Origin: Roseimaritima sp.
Lineage (GTDB): Bacteria; Planctomycetota; Planctomycetia; Pirellulales; Pirellulaceae
Reading direction: 5' to 3'
DNA length: 5,227 nucleotides
Assembly: GCA_007124075.1 (NCBI GenBank)
Contig: SLFV01000183.1
Coordinates: 1-5,227 of the forward strand
The notes under the pieces were generated by a model. The model was not told the origin of the DNA. It did not search any database and was given only the letters and a program-made list of their open reading frames with translations. Positions 1-5,227 of the stretch are shown one piece after another. The first letter of the stretch is position 1. Every line of letters starts with the position of its first letter. The position numbers and the translations under genes are program-made.

Positions 1-245
1 AGAACAAAGGACCACGAACCAGGTCCAAGGAAATAATCGTAACCAATGATGACACTTGTGAAATCGTCGGGTACCAAGAGGCACCAACGTGTTTCAACCT
101 GTTTTTGCCGACACCACCCTTTTATGACAGGAAAGTGTCCGTTATCATAAATGTTACGACGAATTTTATCACGAAGGCGGTTACTTTACAAGGGTTGCTT
201 CTTCTGCCTGCGGACCAGTCGTTGCGATGAGCACATGGCTTATCA
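1..245. other. Intergenic DNA, no gene recognised
   Basis: This left-edge stretch is visibly richer in A and T than the rest of the window. Plus-strand frame 3 stays open from the window edge to a TGA near 231 (about 76 codons), but the predicted peptide has no recognisable motif and uses many codons that are rare in the neighbouring genes (ATA, AGG), so I do not call it a gene. Small inverted repeats are present, for example GGACC at 9-13 with GGTCC at 22-26, and GACA at 126-129 with TGTC further on, but none has terminator features. No RNA gene was recognised. The 3' end of a gene lying further left cannot be fully excluded. Confidence 0.5.
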
Positions 246-272
246 GCCTGTTGAAGAAGGGAACTAACCCTG
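246..272 (+). repeat. Left terminal inverted repeat of the 246-766 element
   Basis: It starts GCCTGTTGA (246-254) and ends CTAACCCTG (264-272). It pairs with 741-766 on the opposite strand: the first nine bases are identical, and the rest matches at most positions with one single-base gap. The inner end CTAACCCTG is also an exact reverse complement of CAGGGTTAG at 312-320, so the same 9 bases could form a local stem. Confidence 0.6.
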
Positions 273-308
273 TGGAACTCTCGCTGTAACACGAGAAAAT
301 CGGAGGTC

Positions 309-327
309 GGCCAGGGTTAGCCTGGCC
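309..327 (+). repeat. 7-bp perfect hairpin inside the left arm
   Basis: GGCCAGG (309-315), loop GTTAG, CCTGGCC (321-327), then TTTC. The stem is perfect and GC-rich, but the run of T is too short for a convincing Rho-independent terminator and no gene ends upstream. It shares the CCAGGGTTAGCC motif with the right end of the element, so a repeat-associated role is more likely. Confidence 0.5.
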
Positions 328-396
328 TTTCACAACTTTGGGGTTGACACGGGAAAACATGAGACTGCTTTTGTGCCGTTCGTCGGACGGATCGCC

Positions 397-486
397 AGTC
401 CCGAAGGGACGAAATGTTGTAGCCACGGGCGCAAGCCCGTGGAACGAATCAACACCGGCGACCGCCAGCCCCGAAGGGGCGACATG
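397..486 (+). repeat. 90-bp A-B-A hairpin module, plus-strand copy
   Basis: Three hairpins in order. The first A hairpin is GTCCC-GAA-GGGAC (398-410). The B hairpin is CCACGGGC-GCAA-GCCCGTGG (423-442), preceded by TGTAG. The second A hairpin is GCCCC-GAA-GGGGC (468-480), followed by GACATG. The two A hairpins keep their stems through compensatory changes (T-A against C-G pairs), which points to selection for folding or copying of a structured unit. The same order and spacing occur in the inverted copy at 503-592. Confidence 0.7.
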
Positions 487-502
487 CCGCCGGACCGCGT
501 TT

Positions 503-592
503 CGTGTCGTCCCTTCGGGACTCCTCACACCATTGCGTTTACCCAACCATGGGCTTTCGCCCATGGCTACATCCTGCCGCCGTTTCGCGGCT
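503..592 (-). repeat. 90-bp A-B-A hairpin module, minus-strand copy
   Basis: Read on the minus strand from 592, it starts with a diverged A hairpin (AGCCGCGAAACGGCG). The B hairpin follows (CCATGGGC-GAAA-GCCCATGG, 566 down to 547), preceded by TGTAG. The second A hairpin (GTCCC-GAA-GGGAC, 521 down to 509) is followed by GACACG. Each landmark falls at the same offset as in the plus-strand copy: B stem at unit position 27, second A unit at position 71, total 90. The stretch between B and the second A (unit positions 47-70) is not conserved between copies. Confidence 0.7.
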
Positions 593-740
593 AATCGAAC
601 CATCCTTTGCGATCACGCTTCACCAACGAATCGCCAGGCCTGGAGGGATGGTCATCGTGGGAGAGGAACGAACGTCTCGCCCATCGAAGGAATCAAAGTT
701 GCGCAAACGAAAATCGCCACAACCAAAAGTTTTGACAGTC

Positions 741-766
741 CAGGGTCAGCCCCTTTCTCAACAGGC
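741..766 (-). repeat. Right terminal inverted repeat of the 246-766 element
   Basis: On the minus strand it reads GCCTGTTGA, then an A/G-rich stretch, then CTGACCCTG, mirroring 246-272. It lies about 130 bp upstream of the lipoprotein start, so the element may contribute to that gene's upstream region. Confidence 0.6.
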
Positions 767-896
767 CCTTACGCTTGGTTAGGTCTGCAAAAATGTGCAC
801 GCGATTAATCTTTGGCACGGCACAAAGTCTTGTATCTCCAGAAGAAAGTCGCGACCAATACTCGCCCCCCCAAAAAGCACGATACGAAAGAAATAC

Positions 897-1358
897 ATGA
901 ACCGTTTCATTACCGTTTTCTGCCTGCTGGTCACCCCCACATTTGCCGGATGCCGTGGAGAGGTAGGCGAATTCCCCACCGTCCCAGTTGCCTTAAAGTT
1001 TGTTCACCAGGGCCAGCCGTTAGAGGGCGCCAGCGTGACCATGGTGAACGCCAGTGATTACGGAAAGCCGATCGTTGCCGTGGGCAAGACAGGCTCGGAC
1101 GGTGTAGCAAAAATGCAAACCTATACACCCGGCGACGGGGCTGTAAAGGGCGACCATGTTGTGATGGTTTCCAAAGTTTCTATGGACGGCAATGAAGCTC
1201 CTGTTGCGGATGTTGAATCGGAGGATTACGATCCCAACGTCGCTCCGGATAACGATGCCTCCCACCTCATACCTTTCAAATACAGTACTCAAAACTCCGG
1301 GTTAACCCTTTCTGTAGGGGATTCGCCGGTGGAGGAAGAATTTGAGCTTACCGATTGA
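897..1358 (+). CDS. Small planctomycete lipoprotein with carboxypeptidase-regulatory-like (transthyretin-like) domain
   Basis: The predicted product has 153 residues. The N-terminus (MNRF then a hydrophobic stretch to residue 18) is a short signal peptide ending in FAGC, a slightly non-canonical lipobox with Cys19 as the likely lipidated residue, so the protein should be anchored on the outer face of a membrane. Residues 28-93 resemble a beta-sandwich regulatory-like domain: VALKFVHQGQPLEGASVTMV, then a glycine/aspartate turn (TGSDGVAKM) and the PGDGAVKGDHVVMVSK segment. The tail with DYDPN, HLIPFKYS, NSGLTLSV and a final FELTD matches the usual end of a family present in many copies in planctomycetes. 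Its biochemical role is unknown; binding or cell-surface structure is a guess. The ATG at 897 was chosen because the signal peptide starts there; an in-frame ATG at 795 would bury it. No strong Shine-Dalgarno site is visible. The gene stands alone and converges on the DUF58 gene. Confidence 0.85.
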   Translation: MNRFITVFCLLVTPTFAGCRGEVGEFPTVPVALKFVHQGQPLEGASVTMVNASDYGKPIVAVGKTGSDGVAKMQTYTPGDGAVKGDHVVMVSKVSMDGNEAPVADVESEDYDPNVAPDNDASHLIPFKYSTQNSGLTLSVGDSPVEEEFELTD

Positions 1359-1379
1359 TTGGCGATCGATAACATCTTT

Positions 1380-1397
1380 CCGCGGCGTTTGTCGCGG
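1380..1397 (+). terminator. GC hairpin after the lipoprotein gene, possible terminator
   Basis: CCGCGGC (1380-1386), loop GTTT, GTCGCGG (1391-1397) forms a 7-bp stem with one G-U pair, beginning 22 bases after the TGA. It is followed by TACCC rather than a T run, so it may only protect the 3' end or mark a Rho-dependent stop. On the other strand the G-U pair becomes an A-C mismatch, which favours plus-strand function. The rest of 1359-1507 shows only a weaker stem at 1438-1453. Confidence 0.3.
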
Positions 1398-1507
1398 TAC
1401 CCGAGTCATTTGAATCGGCTGGATTATCGAATATCGGCCGACCATTTGGTTGGACACTCCGCTGTACCGTGGACGTTTTGTTGGTCAGTCGATTTCCAAG
1501 TCGCCCC

Positions 1508-2935
1508 CTACAGTCGATGTTGGGCCTTGATTGCCAGATACTGATTGACCAATGGTGCGGTTAACTCTTCGGGATAAGTGTCGACAACCAGCACACCTTG
1601 ATGCGATAAATCGCTGATCACTTGATTGCGCCAGCAAAGGATTTCCGCCGCAGCCGCTGCCCGGTACAACTGCAGGTCATCCCCTGCAGGGTTATCCGCA
1701 GCATTGAACATCTGTCGGTCTCTCAGCAGCACTCCGAGAGGAAGATGGCGGCCGCTAATGTTGCCCAGGTAGTCGACGATTTGGTTGGCGTTCACTTCGT
1801 CAATGACATTGGTGGCCAGGACCACCAAGGAACGCCGCTTGCAGTGATTGGAAAGATACAGGAACGCTTCGTCGTACCTCGATTCAACCAGCTTCGGAAA
1901 TTGATCAAAACTGGCTTGCAGCAACCGATTCATTTGTTGCTTGCCGCCCCGCGGCGGGATATACCGATGGATGCGATCGGAAAAACAGAGCATCCCCACA
2001 TCGTCGCCTTGCTGTAGCGCGACGTAGGCCAGCATCAGCGTGGCATTAAGCGCATGGTCCAGCAACGAAAAGCCATCGCGTTCGTTGGTCATCATTCGCC
2101 CGCAATCGAGCATGAAAATTAAGCGTTGGCTTTGGTCGCTCTGAAATTGCTTTACGGTCAACTTGCGTCGCCGGGCGGTACTGCGCCAGTCGATGTGGCG
2201 GTAATTATCATCGCGGCTGTAGTCACGCAAACGCTCGAAATCGCTATCTTGCCCAATCCTTCGGGTTTGTCGCACGCCGATCAGGCTTAAGCGATTGGTC
2301 CGCGCCAGCAGAGCATATTCCGATAATTGCTGCATGTCGGGATAAACGTTCAAACGGTCGTTCGCTGGCAAACGGAGGGTTCGTTGCCACAATCCCAACG
2401 GACTGCTGACTCGTAGATACGCGTACCGCAATTCGAACGGCCCGCGTCGTTGAGGGGTCAGGCGTCGCTGAAAGGTGACCCGCGATCGATTGGGCAACTG
2501 CAGCGGATGTTCCAGCGGTTCGGCATGCAGGTGTTCCCGCACATCGTCACGCGCCGCCCCCCGCACCATCGCGCCAGAGTTATTCTCCAGGGTGATCGCG
2601 TAGACCAGCGGTTTTCCCAGCGACGCGGTGCGAACCATTTCTCGGCGAGCCGTCAAGCCTTGCCGGGTCGCCGTAACAAGAAACAACAGGTCCAGCAGTC
2701 CGACGGTGGCAATCAAGGCATCGCAGATTGCCAGGATCAGCAGCCACTGCGCGTCAATCAGCACAACCAGGCTGATGCCCAATGCGAGGCCCAGCAAGTA
2801 AAACCAACGTAGGGTGGGAAAGCATCGAAACCCGACAGCCGCGACCAACAATGGCGCAACGACCAACACAAACAGCACCCATGGCAGTGCGGTCATCCAT
2901 TCAAAAGCGGCTTGCGTTTGCTGGTTATAAGCCAT
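1508..2935 (-). CDS. DUF58 domain-containing membrane-anchored protein
   Basis: The predicted product has 475 residues from the ATG at 2935. Residues about 17-36 and 44-88 are strongly hydrophobic and give two or three membrane segments near the N-terminus; the rest should be soluble. The signature of the DUF58 family is clear: DFERLRDYSRDDNYRHIDW (232-250) followed by STARRRKLTVKQF, then a von Willebrand A-like strand ending LDCGRMM (276-282) and LLDHALNATLMLAYVALQQGDDVG. The MIDAS-type serines (DxSxS) are replaced by DCGRM, as I recall for one DUF58 subgroup. Known members usually sit beside MoxR AAA ATPases and are thought to act in assembly or maturation of envelope complexes; no MoxR gene is present here. 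The gene lies 64 bp after the aldehyde dehydrogenase stop on the same strand and is probably co-transcribed. The start is uncertain: TTG at 2968 and ATG at 2896 are alternatives, and none has a clear Shine-Dalgarno site. The stop is TAG. Confidence 0.88.
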   Translation of the reverse strand: MAYNQQTQAAFEWMTALPWVLFVLVVAPLLVAAVGFRCFPTLRWFYLLGLALGISLVVLIDAQWLLILAICDALIATVGLLDLLFLVTATRQGLTARREMVRTASLGKPLVYAITLENNSGAMVRGAARDDVREHLHAEPLEHPLQLPNRSRVTFQRRLTPQRRGPFELRYAYLRVSSPLGLWQRTLRLPANDRLNVYPDMQQLSEYALLARTNRLSLIGVRQTRRIGQDSDFERLRDYSRDDNYRHIDWRSTARRRKLTVKQFQSDQSQRLIFMLDCGRMMTNERDGFSLLDHALNATLMLAYVALQQGDDVGMLCFSDRIHRYIPPRGGKQQMNRLLQASFDQFPKLVESRYDEAFLYLSNHCKRRSLVVLATNVIDEVNANQIVDYLGNISGRHLPLGVLLRDRQMFNAADNPAGDDLQLYRAAAAAEILCWRNQVISDLSHQGVLVVDTYPEELTAPLVNQYLAIKAQHRL

Positions 2936-2999
2936 CGAAAAAAGTGGGACTTGGCAACGCGAAATCAATAACGGGCGGAACCCTATTGTGCCGCGCGGC

Positions 3000-4472
3000 T
3001 TACAACGCGATCGTGACAGTTTTTGACTCGGTGTAAGCCTTCAACCCCTCCTCGCCCAGTTCGCGACCGTAACCACTCATCTTAAACCCACCAAACGGCG
3101 CTGCCGCGTCGAACATGTCGTAGCAGTTGACCCAAACGGTCCCCGCTCGCACACGGGCGGCAAAATCATGGGCGCGGCTAATATCTCTGGTCCAGACGGC
3201 GGCAGCCAAGCCGTAAAATGTGTTGTTGGCTCGCTCAATCATCTGTTGGGCATCGGAAAAGGTCAACACGCTTAAGACAGGCCCAAAGATTTCATCGGTC
3301 GCGATTGGCATGTCATCGGTAACATTGTCAAAGATCGTCGGCTGGATGAAATAACCACAATCGCCGACACGTTCGCCACCGGTTACGCAGGTCGCCCCGG
3401 CGGCCTTGCCCTGATCGATGTAGGACATGATTTTATCAAACTGTTTTTGGTCCACCTGCGGACCTTGCTCGGTGTCCAGAGCGAACGGATCCCCAACGCG
3501 ACGGTTTTCGGTCAGTTCCCGCAGCTTTTCTACGAACCGGTCATGGATCGATTCTTCAACAAACAAGCGGCTTCCCGCGCAGCAGCATTGGCCTTGATTC
3601 AGATATAAACCAACGTATGCGCCGCGAGCAGCGGCATCCAGATCGGCATCGGCGAACACCACGTTGGGGCTTTTGCCTCCGAGTTCGAAAGTCAATCGTT
3701 TTAGTGTCGCTGCAGAATCGCGCGTGATCGTCTGGGCGGTGATGTGTTCACCGGTAAAGGCCACTTTATCAATCGATGGATGTTTGACCACAGCGGCCCC
3801 AGCCGTGGGACCGAAGCCCGGTACAACATTAATGACTCCTGGCGGAAAACCGACTTCGTGCGCCAATTGTGCCATCCGTAAGCAAGTCAGCGGAGTTTGT
3901 TCGGCGGGCTTCATTACGATCGTGCAACCGGCAGCCAGGGCCGGCCCCCACTTCCATGCCGTCATCAGCATCGGGAAATTCCACGGGATGATCTGGCCCG
4001 CAACCCCCACAGGTTCGCGACGCGTGTAACAAAAATTACGTCCCCGGATGGGGATGGTGCTGCCATGAATTTTGTCGGCGTACCCCGCGTAGTAGCGCAA
4101 CACGTCGATGACAAACGGCAAATCCCCGGTTCGACTTTCGCTGATAGGTTTGCCGTTATCAAGCGTTTCCAAAGCTGCCAAATCGTCAATCTCCGATTCG
4201 ATGCGGTCGGCCAATTGATACAGCAATCGTCCACGGTCCCGTGCATCCATCGTCCGCCAAGGTCCTGTATCGAAGGCACGGCGTGCGGCTTGGGCCGCCA
4301 AGTCAATGTCAGCGGCGTCCCCCTCGGCAACCTGCGCGATGACTTCTTCGGTTGCCGGATTGATTGTCGCAAACGTCTTGCCGCTTTGCGCGGGCAACCA
4401 TTGGCCGTCGATGAAGCAATCGGTGTGCTGGACGGAGATATTTTTGCTGGATGGTTCGAAGGTCGTAGCCAT
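3000..4472 (-). CDS. NAD(P)-dependent aldehyde dehydrogenase (ALDH1/2-type)
   Basis: The 490-residue product has the usual length of the class that oxidises aldehydes to carboxylates in the cytoplasm. It aligns by eye with human ALDH2 along its whole length. Landmarks: PWNFP with Asn165, KPAEQTP with Lys188, ELGGKSPN with general base Glu263, [11 protein letters not shown] with the middle cysteine Cys297 as nucleophile, EIFGPV with Glu394, and a C-terminal [19 protein letters not shown] segment. One oddity: the conserved GSTxxG cofactor loop reads GEHITA (241-246), with no change in length and no sign of a frameshift. The substrate cannot be told from sequence; general or betaine-type aldehydes are possible. 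The ATG at 4472 was chosen because the ALDH fold starts soon after it and GAGGA lies 10 bases upstream; the frame stays open to 4679 but that extension is unlike the family. It probably leads a transcript that includes the DUF58 gene. Confidence 0.93.
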   Translation of the reverse strand: MATTFEPSSKNISVQHTDCFIDGQWLPAQSGKTFATINPATEEVIAQVAEGDAADIDLAAQAARRAFDTGPWRTMDARDRGRLLYQLADRIESEIDDLAALETLDNGKPISESRTGDLPFVIDVLRYYAGYADKIHGSTIPIRGRNFCYTRREPVGVAGQIIPWNFPMLMTAWKWGPALAAGCTIVMKPAEQTPLTCLRMAQLAHEVGFPPGVINVVPGFGPTAGAAVVKHPSIDKVAFTGEHITAQTITRDSAATLKRLTFELGGKSPNVVFADADLDAAARGAYVGLYLNQGQCCCAGSRLFVEESIHDRFVEKLRELTENRRVGDPFALDTEQGPQVDQKQFDKIMSYIDQGKAAGATCVTGGERVGDCGYFIQPTIFDNVTDDMPIATDEIFGPVLSVLTFSDAQQMIERANNTFYGLAAAVWTRDISRAHDFAARVRAGTVWVNCYDMFDAAAPFGGFKMSGYGRELGEEGLKAYTESKTVTIAL

Positions 4473-4482
4473 GTCTGAAGCG

Positions 4483-4487
4483 TCCTC
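4483..4487 (-). promoter_or_regulatory. Ribosome binding site of the aldehyde dehydrogenase gene
   Basis: GAGGA on the minus strand, 10 bases before the ATG at 4472. The spacing is slightly long, but the site supports this start over upstream in-frame codons as far as 4679. Confidence 0.5.
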
Positions 4488-4705
4488 GGGGAGATGAAAA
4501 GTAGTTGTTCCCAAACAATCCATATGTTCAAGCCGAATTGTAACACCTTTTGGATCGGTCGGCAGACAGCGTGCCGCAATGTCCGTCCGTGCTGGCGATC
4601 CCCTTTGCCCTGCGGCTTGCCAAGCTCCCGCACTTCGGGCCCCGGCGTCACGATCCAAGATGACGATCGTGGTGGTCACATTTCAGCCCCAGTTCCCGGT
4701 ACAAT

Positions 4706-4736
4706 TTGGACGATGGCGAGCGGTAGATTTTATTAT
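4706..4736 (+). promoter_or_regulatory. Candidate sigma70-type promoter for ald
   Basis: TTGGAC (4706-4711) and TATTAT (4731-4736) are separated by 19 bases; TTTATT at 4729-4734 gives a 17-base spacer. The -10 matches consensus at five of six positions, the -35 at only three. Transcription would begin near 4743, leaving a leader of about 145 bases that starts at the hairpin. Confidence 0.3.
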
Positions 4737-4739
4737 TCG

Positions 4740-4776
4740 CTCTCCCGGCCCTGCGCCGCAGCAATCGTCGGGAGAG
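4740..4776 (+). promoter_or_regulatory. Stem-loop in the probable ald leader
   Basis: CTCTCCCG (4740-4747) pairs perfectly with CGGGAGAG (4769-4776), and the loop contains a second stem, CTGC (4751-4754) with GCAG (4758-4761). A (GA)n tract follows directly (4771-4788). There is no T run, so it is not an obvious terminator; it could stabilise the ald transcript or be a protein-binding inverted repeat. Confidence 0.4.
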
Positions 4777-4874
4777 AGAGAGCAGAGGATGGATAAAGGA
4801 GCGGTAAACCATCATCGGCTGCTCGCCTATCAGACGTCATGTTGCCAACGCCATGTTGCGAAGTTGTCCGAACC

Positions 4875-4880
4875 AAGGAA
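4875..4880 (+). promoter_or_regulatory. Ribosome binding site of ald
   Basis: AAGGAA lies 7 bases before the GTG at 4888. This good spacing decides the start in favour of GTG over the in-frame ATG at 4789. Confidence 0.7.
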
Positions 4881-4887
4881 ATCAGCC

Positions 4888-5227
4888 GTGATTATTGGGG
4901 TACCAGCGGAGGTAAAGTCAGATGAGTATCGGATCGCAATGCTGCCCGTTGGCGTTGAAGAACTGACGCATCGAGGTCATCGGATCTTGGTCCAAGCGGG
5001 CGCGGGGCTGGGTTCTGGCCTTCCCGATCATGCGTACCTACAGGCAGGAGCGGAGATCGTTTCCTCCGGTCGCGAATGTTACGAACATGCTGACCTAATC
5101 GTGAAGGTCAAGGAGCCTCAGCCCGATGAATGGGAGTCGATCCAACGTGGGCAAACGTTATTTACCTACTTTCACTTTGCAGCCAGTCGTCCCTTGACCG
5201 AGGAGATGATTGCCTCTGGGGCCCACT
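4888..5227 (+). CDS. ald: Alanine dehydrogenase, N-terminal part (cut by window end)
   Basis: This enzyme catalyses the reversible NAD-linked deamination of L-alanine to pyruvate and ammonia in the cytoplasm. About 113 residues are present of a protein usually near 370. The start MIIGVPAEVKSDEYRIAMLP is typical of the family, followed by GVEELTHRGHRILVQAGAGLGSG, ADLIVKVKEP and LFTYFHFAAS. Arg15 and Lys75 (pyruvate binding) and His96 (catalytic) fall at the same numbers as in the Mycobacterium tuberculosis enzyme, which supports the GTG start. The NAD-binding Rossmann domain and catalytic aspartate lie beyond the window. The gene is divergent from the aldehyde dehydrogenase gene. The related NAD(P) transhydrogenase alpha subunit shares this fold, but the exact spacing of residues and the TYFHFA motif favour alanine dehydrogenase. 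Confidence 0.93.
   Translation, partial: MIIGVPAEVKSDEYRIAMLPVGVEELTHRGHRILVQAGAGLGSGLPDHAYLQAGAEIVSSGRECYEHADLIVKVKEPQPDEWESIQRGQTLFTYFHFAASRPLTEEMIASGAH

Larger units (their letters stand above)
246..766. repeat. ORF-less element bounded by imperfect inverted repeats (MITE- or REP-cluster-like)
   Basis: The left end (246-272) begins GCCTGTTGA and ends CTAACCCTG. The reverse complement of the right end (741-766) begins with the same GCCTGTTGA and ends CTGACCCTG. The intervening A/G-rich part differs by a few substitutions and one base of length. Between the ends lie several GC-rich hairpins and a pair of 90-bp inverted modules whose midpoint (about 495) is near the midpoint of the element (506). 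Short motifs recur inside: CCAGGGTTAGCC at 311-322 against CCAGGGTCAGCC at 740-751, and CACAAC followed by TTGACA at 331-349 and again at 718-737. No reading frame here resembles a transposase, and no target-site duplication is evident. It could be a non-autonomous mobile element or a cluster of REP-like sequences; the boundaries are inferred. Confidence 0.5.
4473..4887. other. Divergent intergenic region between aldehyde dehydrogenase and ald
   Basis: This 415-bp gap must hold the promoters of both divergent genes. On the minus strand a TACAAT box preceded by CTGCCG at 17 bases is a weak candidate for the dehydrogenase promoter. On the plus strand a better candidate lies at 4706-4736, followed by a strong hairpin at 4740-4776 and a (GA)n tract. 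Reading frames crossing the gap in either direction show no family resemblance, so I see no additional gene. Confidence 0.5.

Noticed and set aside
3..233. Plus-strand frame open from the left edge, about 76 codons
   Set aside because: No recognisable motif, codon use unlike the real genes, and the length is not surprising by chance; kept only as a possible gene tail.
397..592. CRISPR array
   Set aside because: The repeats are short self-complementary hairpins in two orientations with no uniform spacers and no cas genes.
181..603. Open minus-strand frame of 140 codons across the repeat element, and overlapping plus-strand frames at 338-808
   Set aside because: They translate the palindromic repeats (for example recurring SPEGT peptides) and show no domain; the frames are by-products of GC-rich hairpins.
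634..643. CCAGGCCTGG palindrome as an operator
   Set aside because: A single 10-bp palindrome inside the repeat element with no nearby promoter; expected by chance in GC-rich repeats.
795..896. N-terminal extension of the lipoprotein to an upstream ATG
   Set aside because: It adds 34 basic, non-conserved residues before an obvious signal peptide and lipobox.
2990..2999. GCCGCGCGGC palindrome directly after the aldehyde dehydrogenase stop codon
   Set aside because: A perfect palindrome without a loop and without a T run on the minus strand; not a credible terminator.
4473..4679. N-terminal extension of the aldehyde dehydrogenase by 69 residues
   Set aside because: The extension has no family resemblance, the 490-residue form has the normal length, and GAGGA lies before the ATG at 4472.
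4789..4887. In-frame ATG giving alanine dehydrogenase a 33-residue extension
   Set aside because: The family begins at MIIGVP, the GTG has AAGGAA at 7 bases, and residue numbering then matches Arg15, Lys75 and His96.

Overview
The window looks like a stretch of a chromosome from the phylum Planctomycetota, probably a Pirellula- or Rhodopirellula-like lineage. This is inferred from three things: a small lipoprotein of a family very common in planctomycetes, intergenic DNA packed with short GC-rich hairpins containing GAA or GNRA-type loops, and moderately high GC coding sequence with few clear Shine-Dalgarno sites. There are four protein-coding genes, one of them cut by the right edge. I see no RNA gene, CRISPR array or transposase.

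Layout: 1-245 is A/T-richer DNA with no convincing gene. 246-766 is an ORF-less element bounded by imperfect inverted repeats of about 26 bp. Near its centre sit two 90-bp modules in tail-to-tail orientation, each built as hairpin A, hairpin B, hairpin A. 897-1358 (+) encodes a 153-residue lipoprotein with a carboxypeptidase-regulatory-like/transthyretin-like fold. It converges on a two-gene minus-strand group: an NAD(P)-dependent aldehyde dehydrogenase (3000-4472) followed by a DUF58 membrane-anchored protein (1508-2935). On the far side of a 415-bp divergent intergenic region, the plus-strand alanine dehydrogenase gene (ald) starts at a GTG at 4888 and runs off the window.

Functional links between the genes are loose. 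The aldehyde dehydrogenase and alanine dehydrogenase are both NAD-linked catabolic enzymes read divergently from a shared control region, but nothing in the sequence shows that they share a pathway. DUF58 proteins usually sit beside a MoxR-type AAA ATPase; none is present here, so this copy follows the dehydrogenase instead.

I found no new multi-gene system. The most unusual content is the structured repeat element at 246-766, above all the exactly registered 90-bp inverted modules, and the atypical NAD-binding motif of the aldehyde dehydrogenase.
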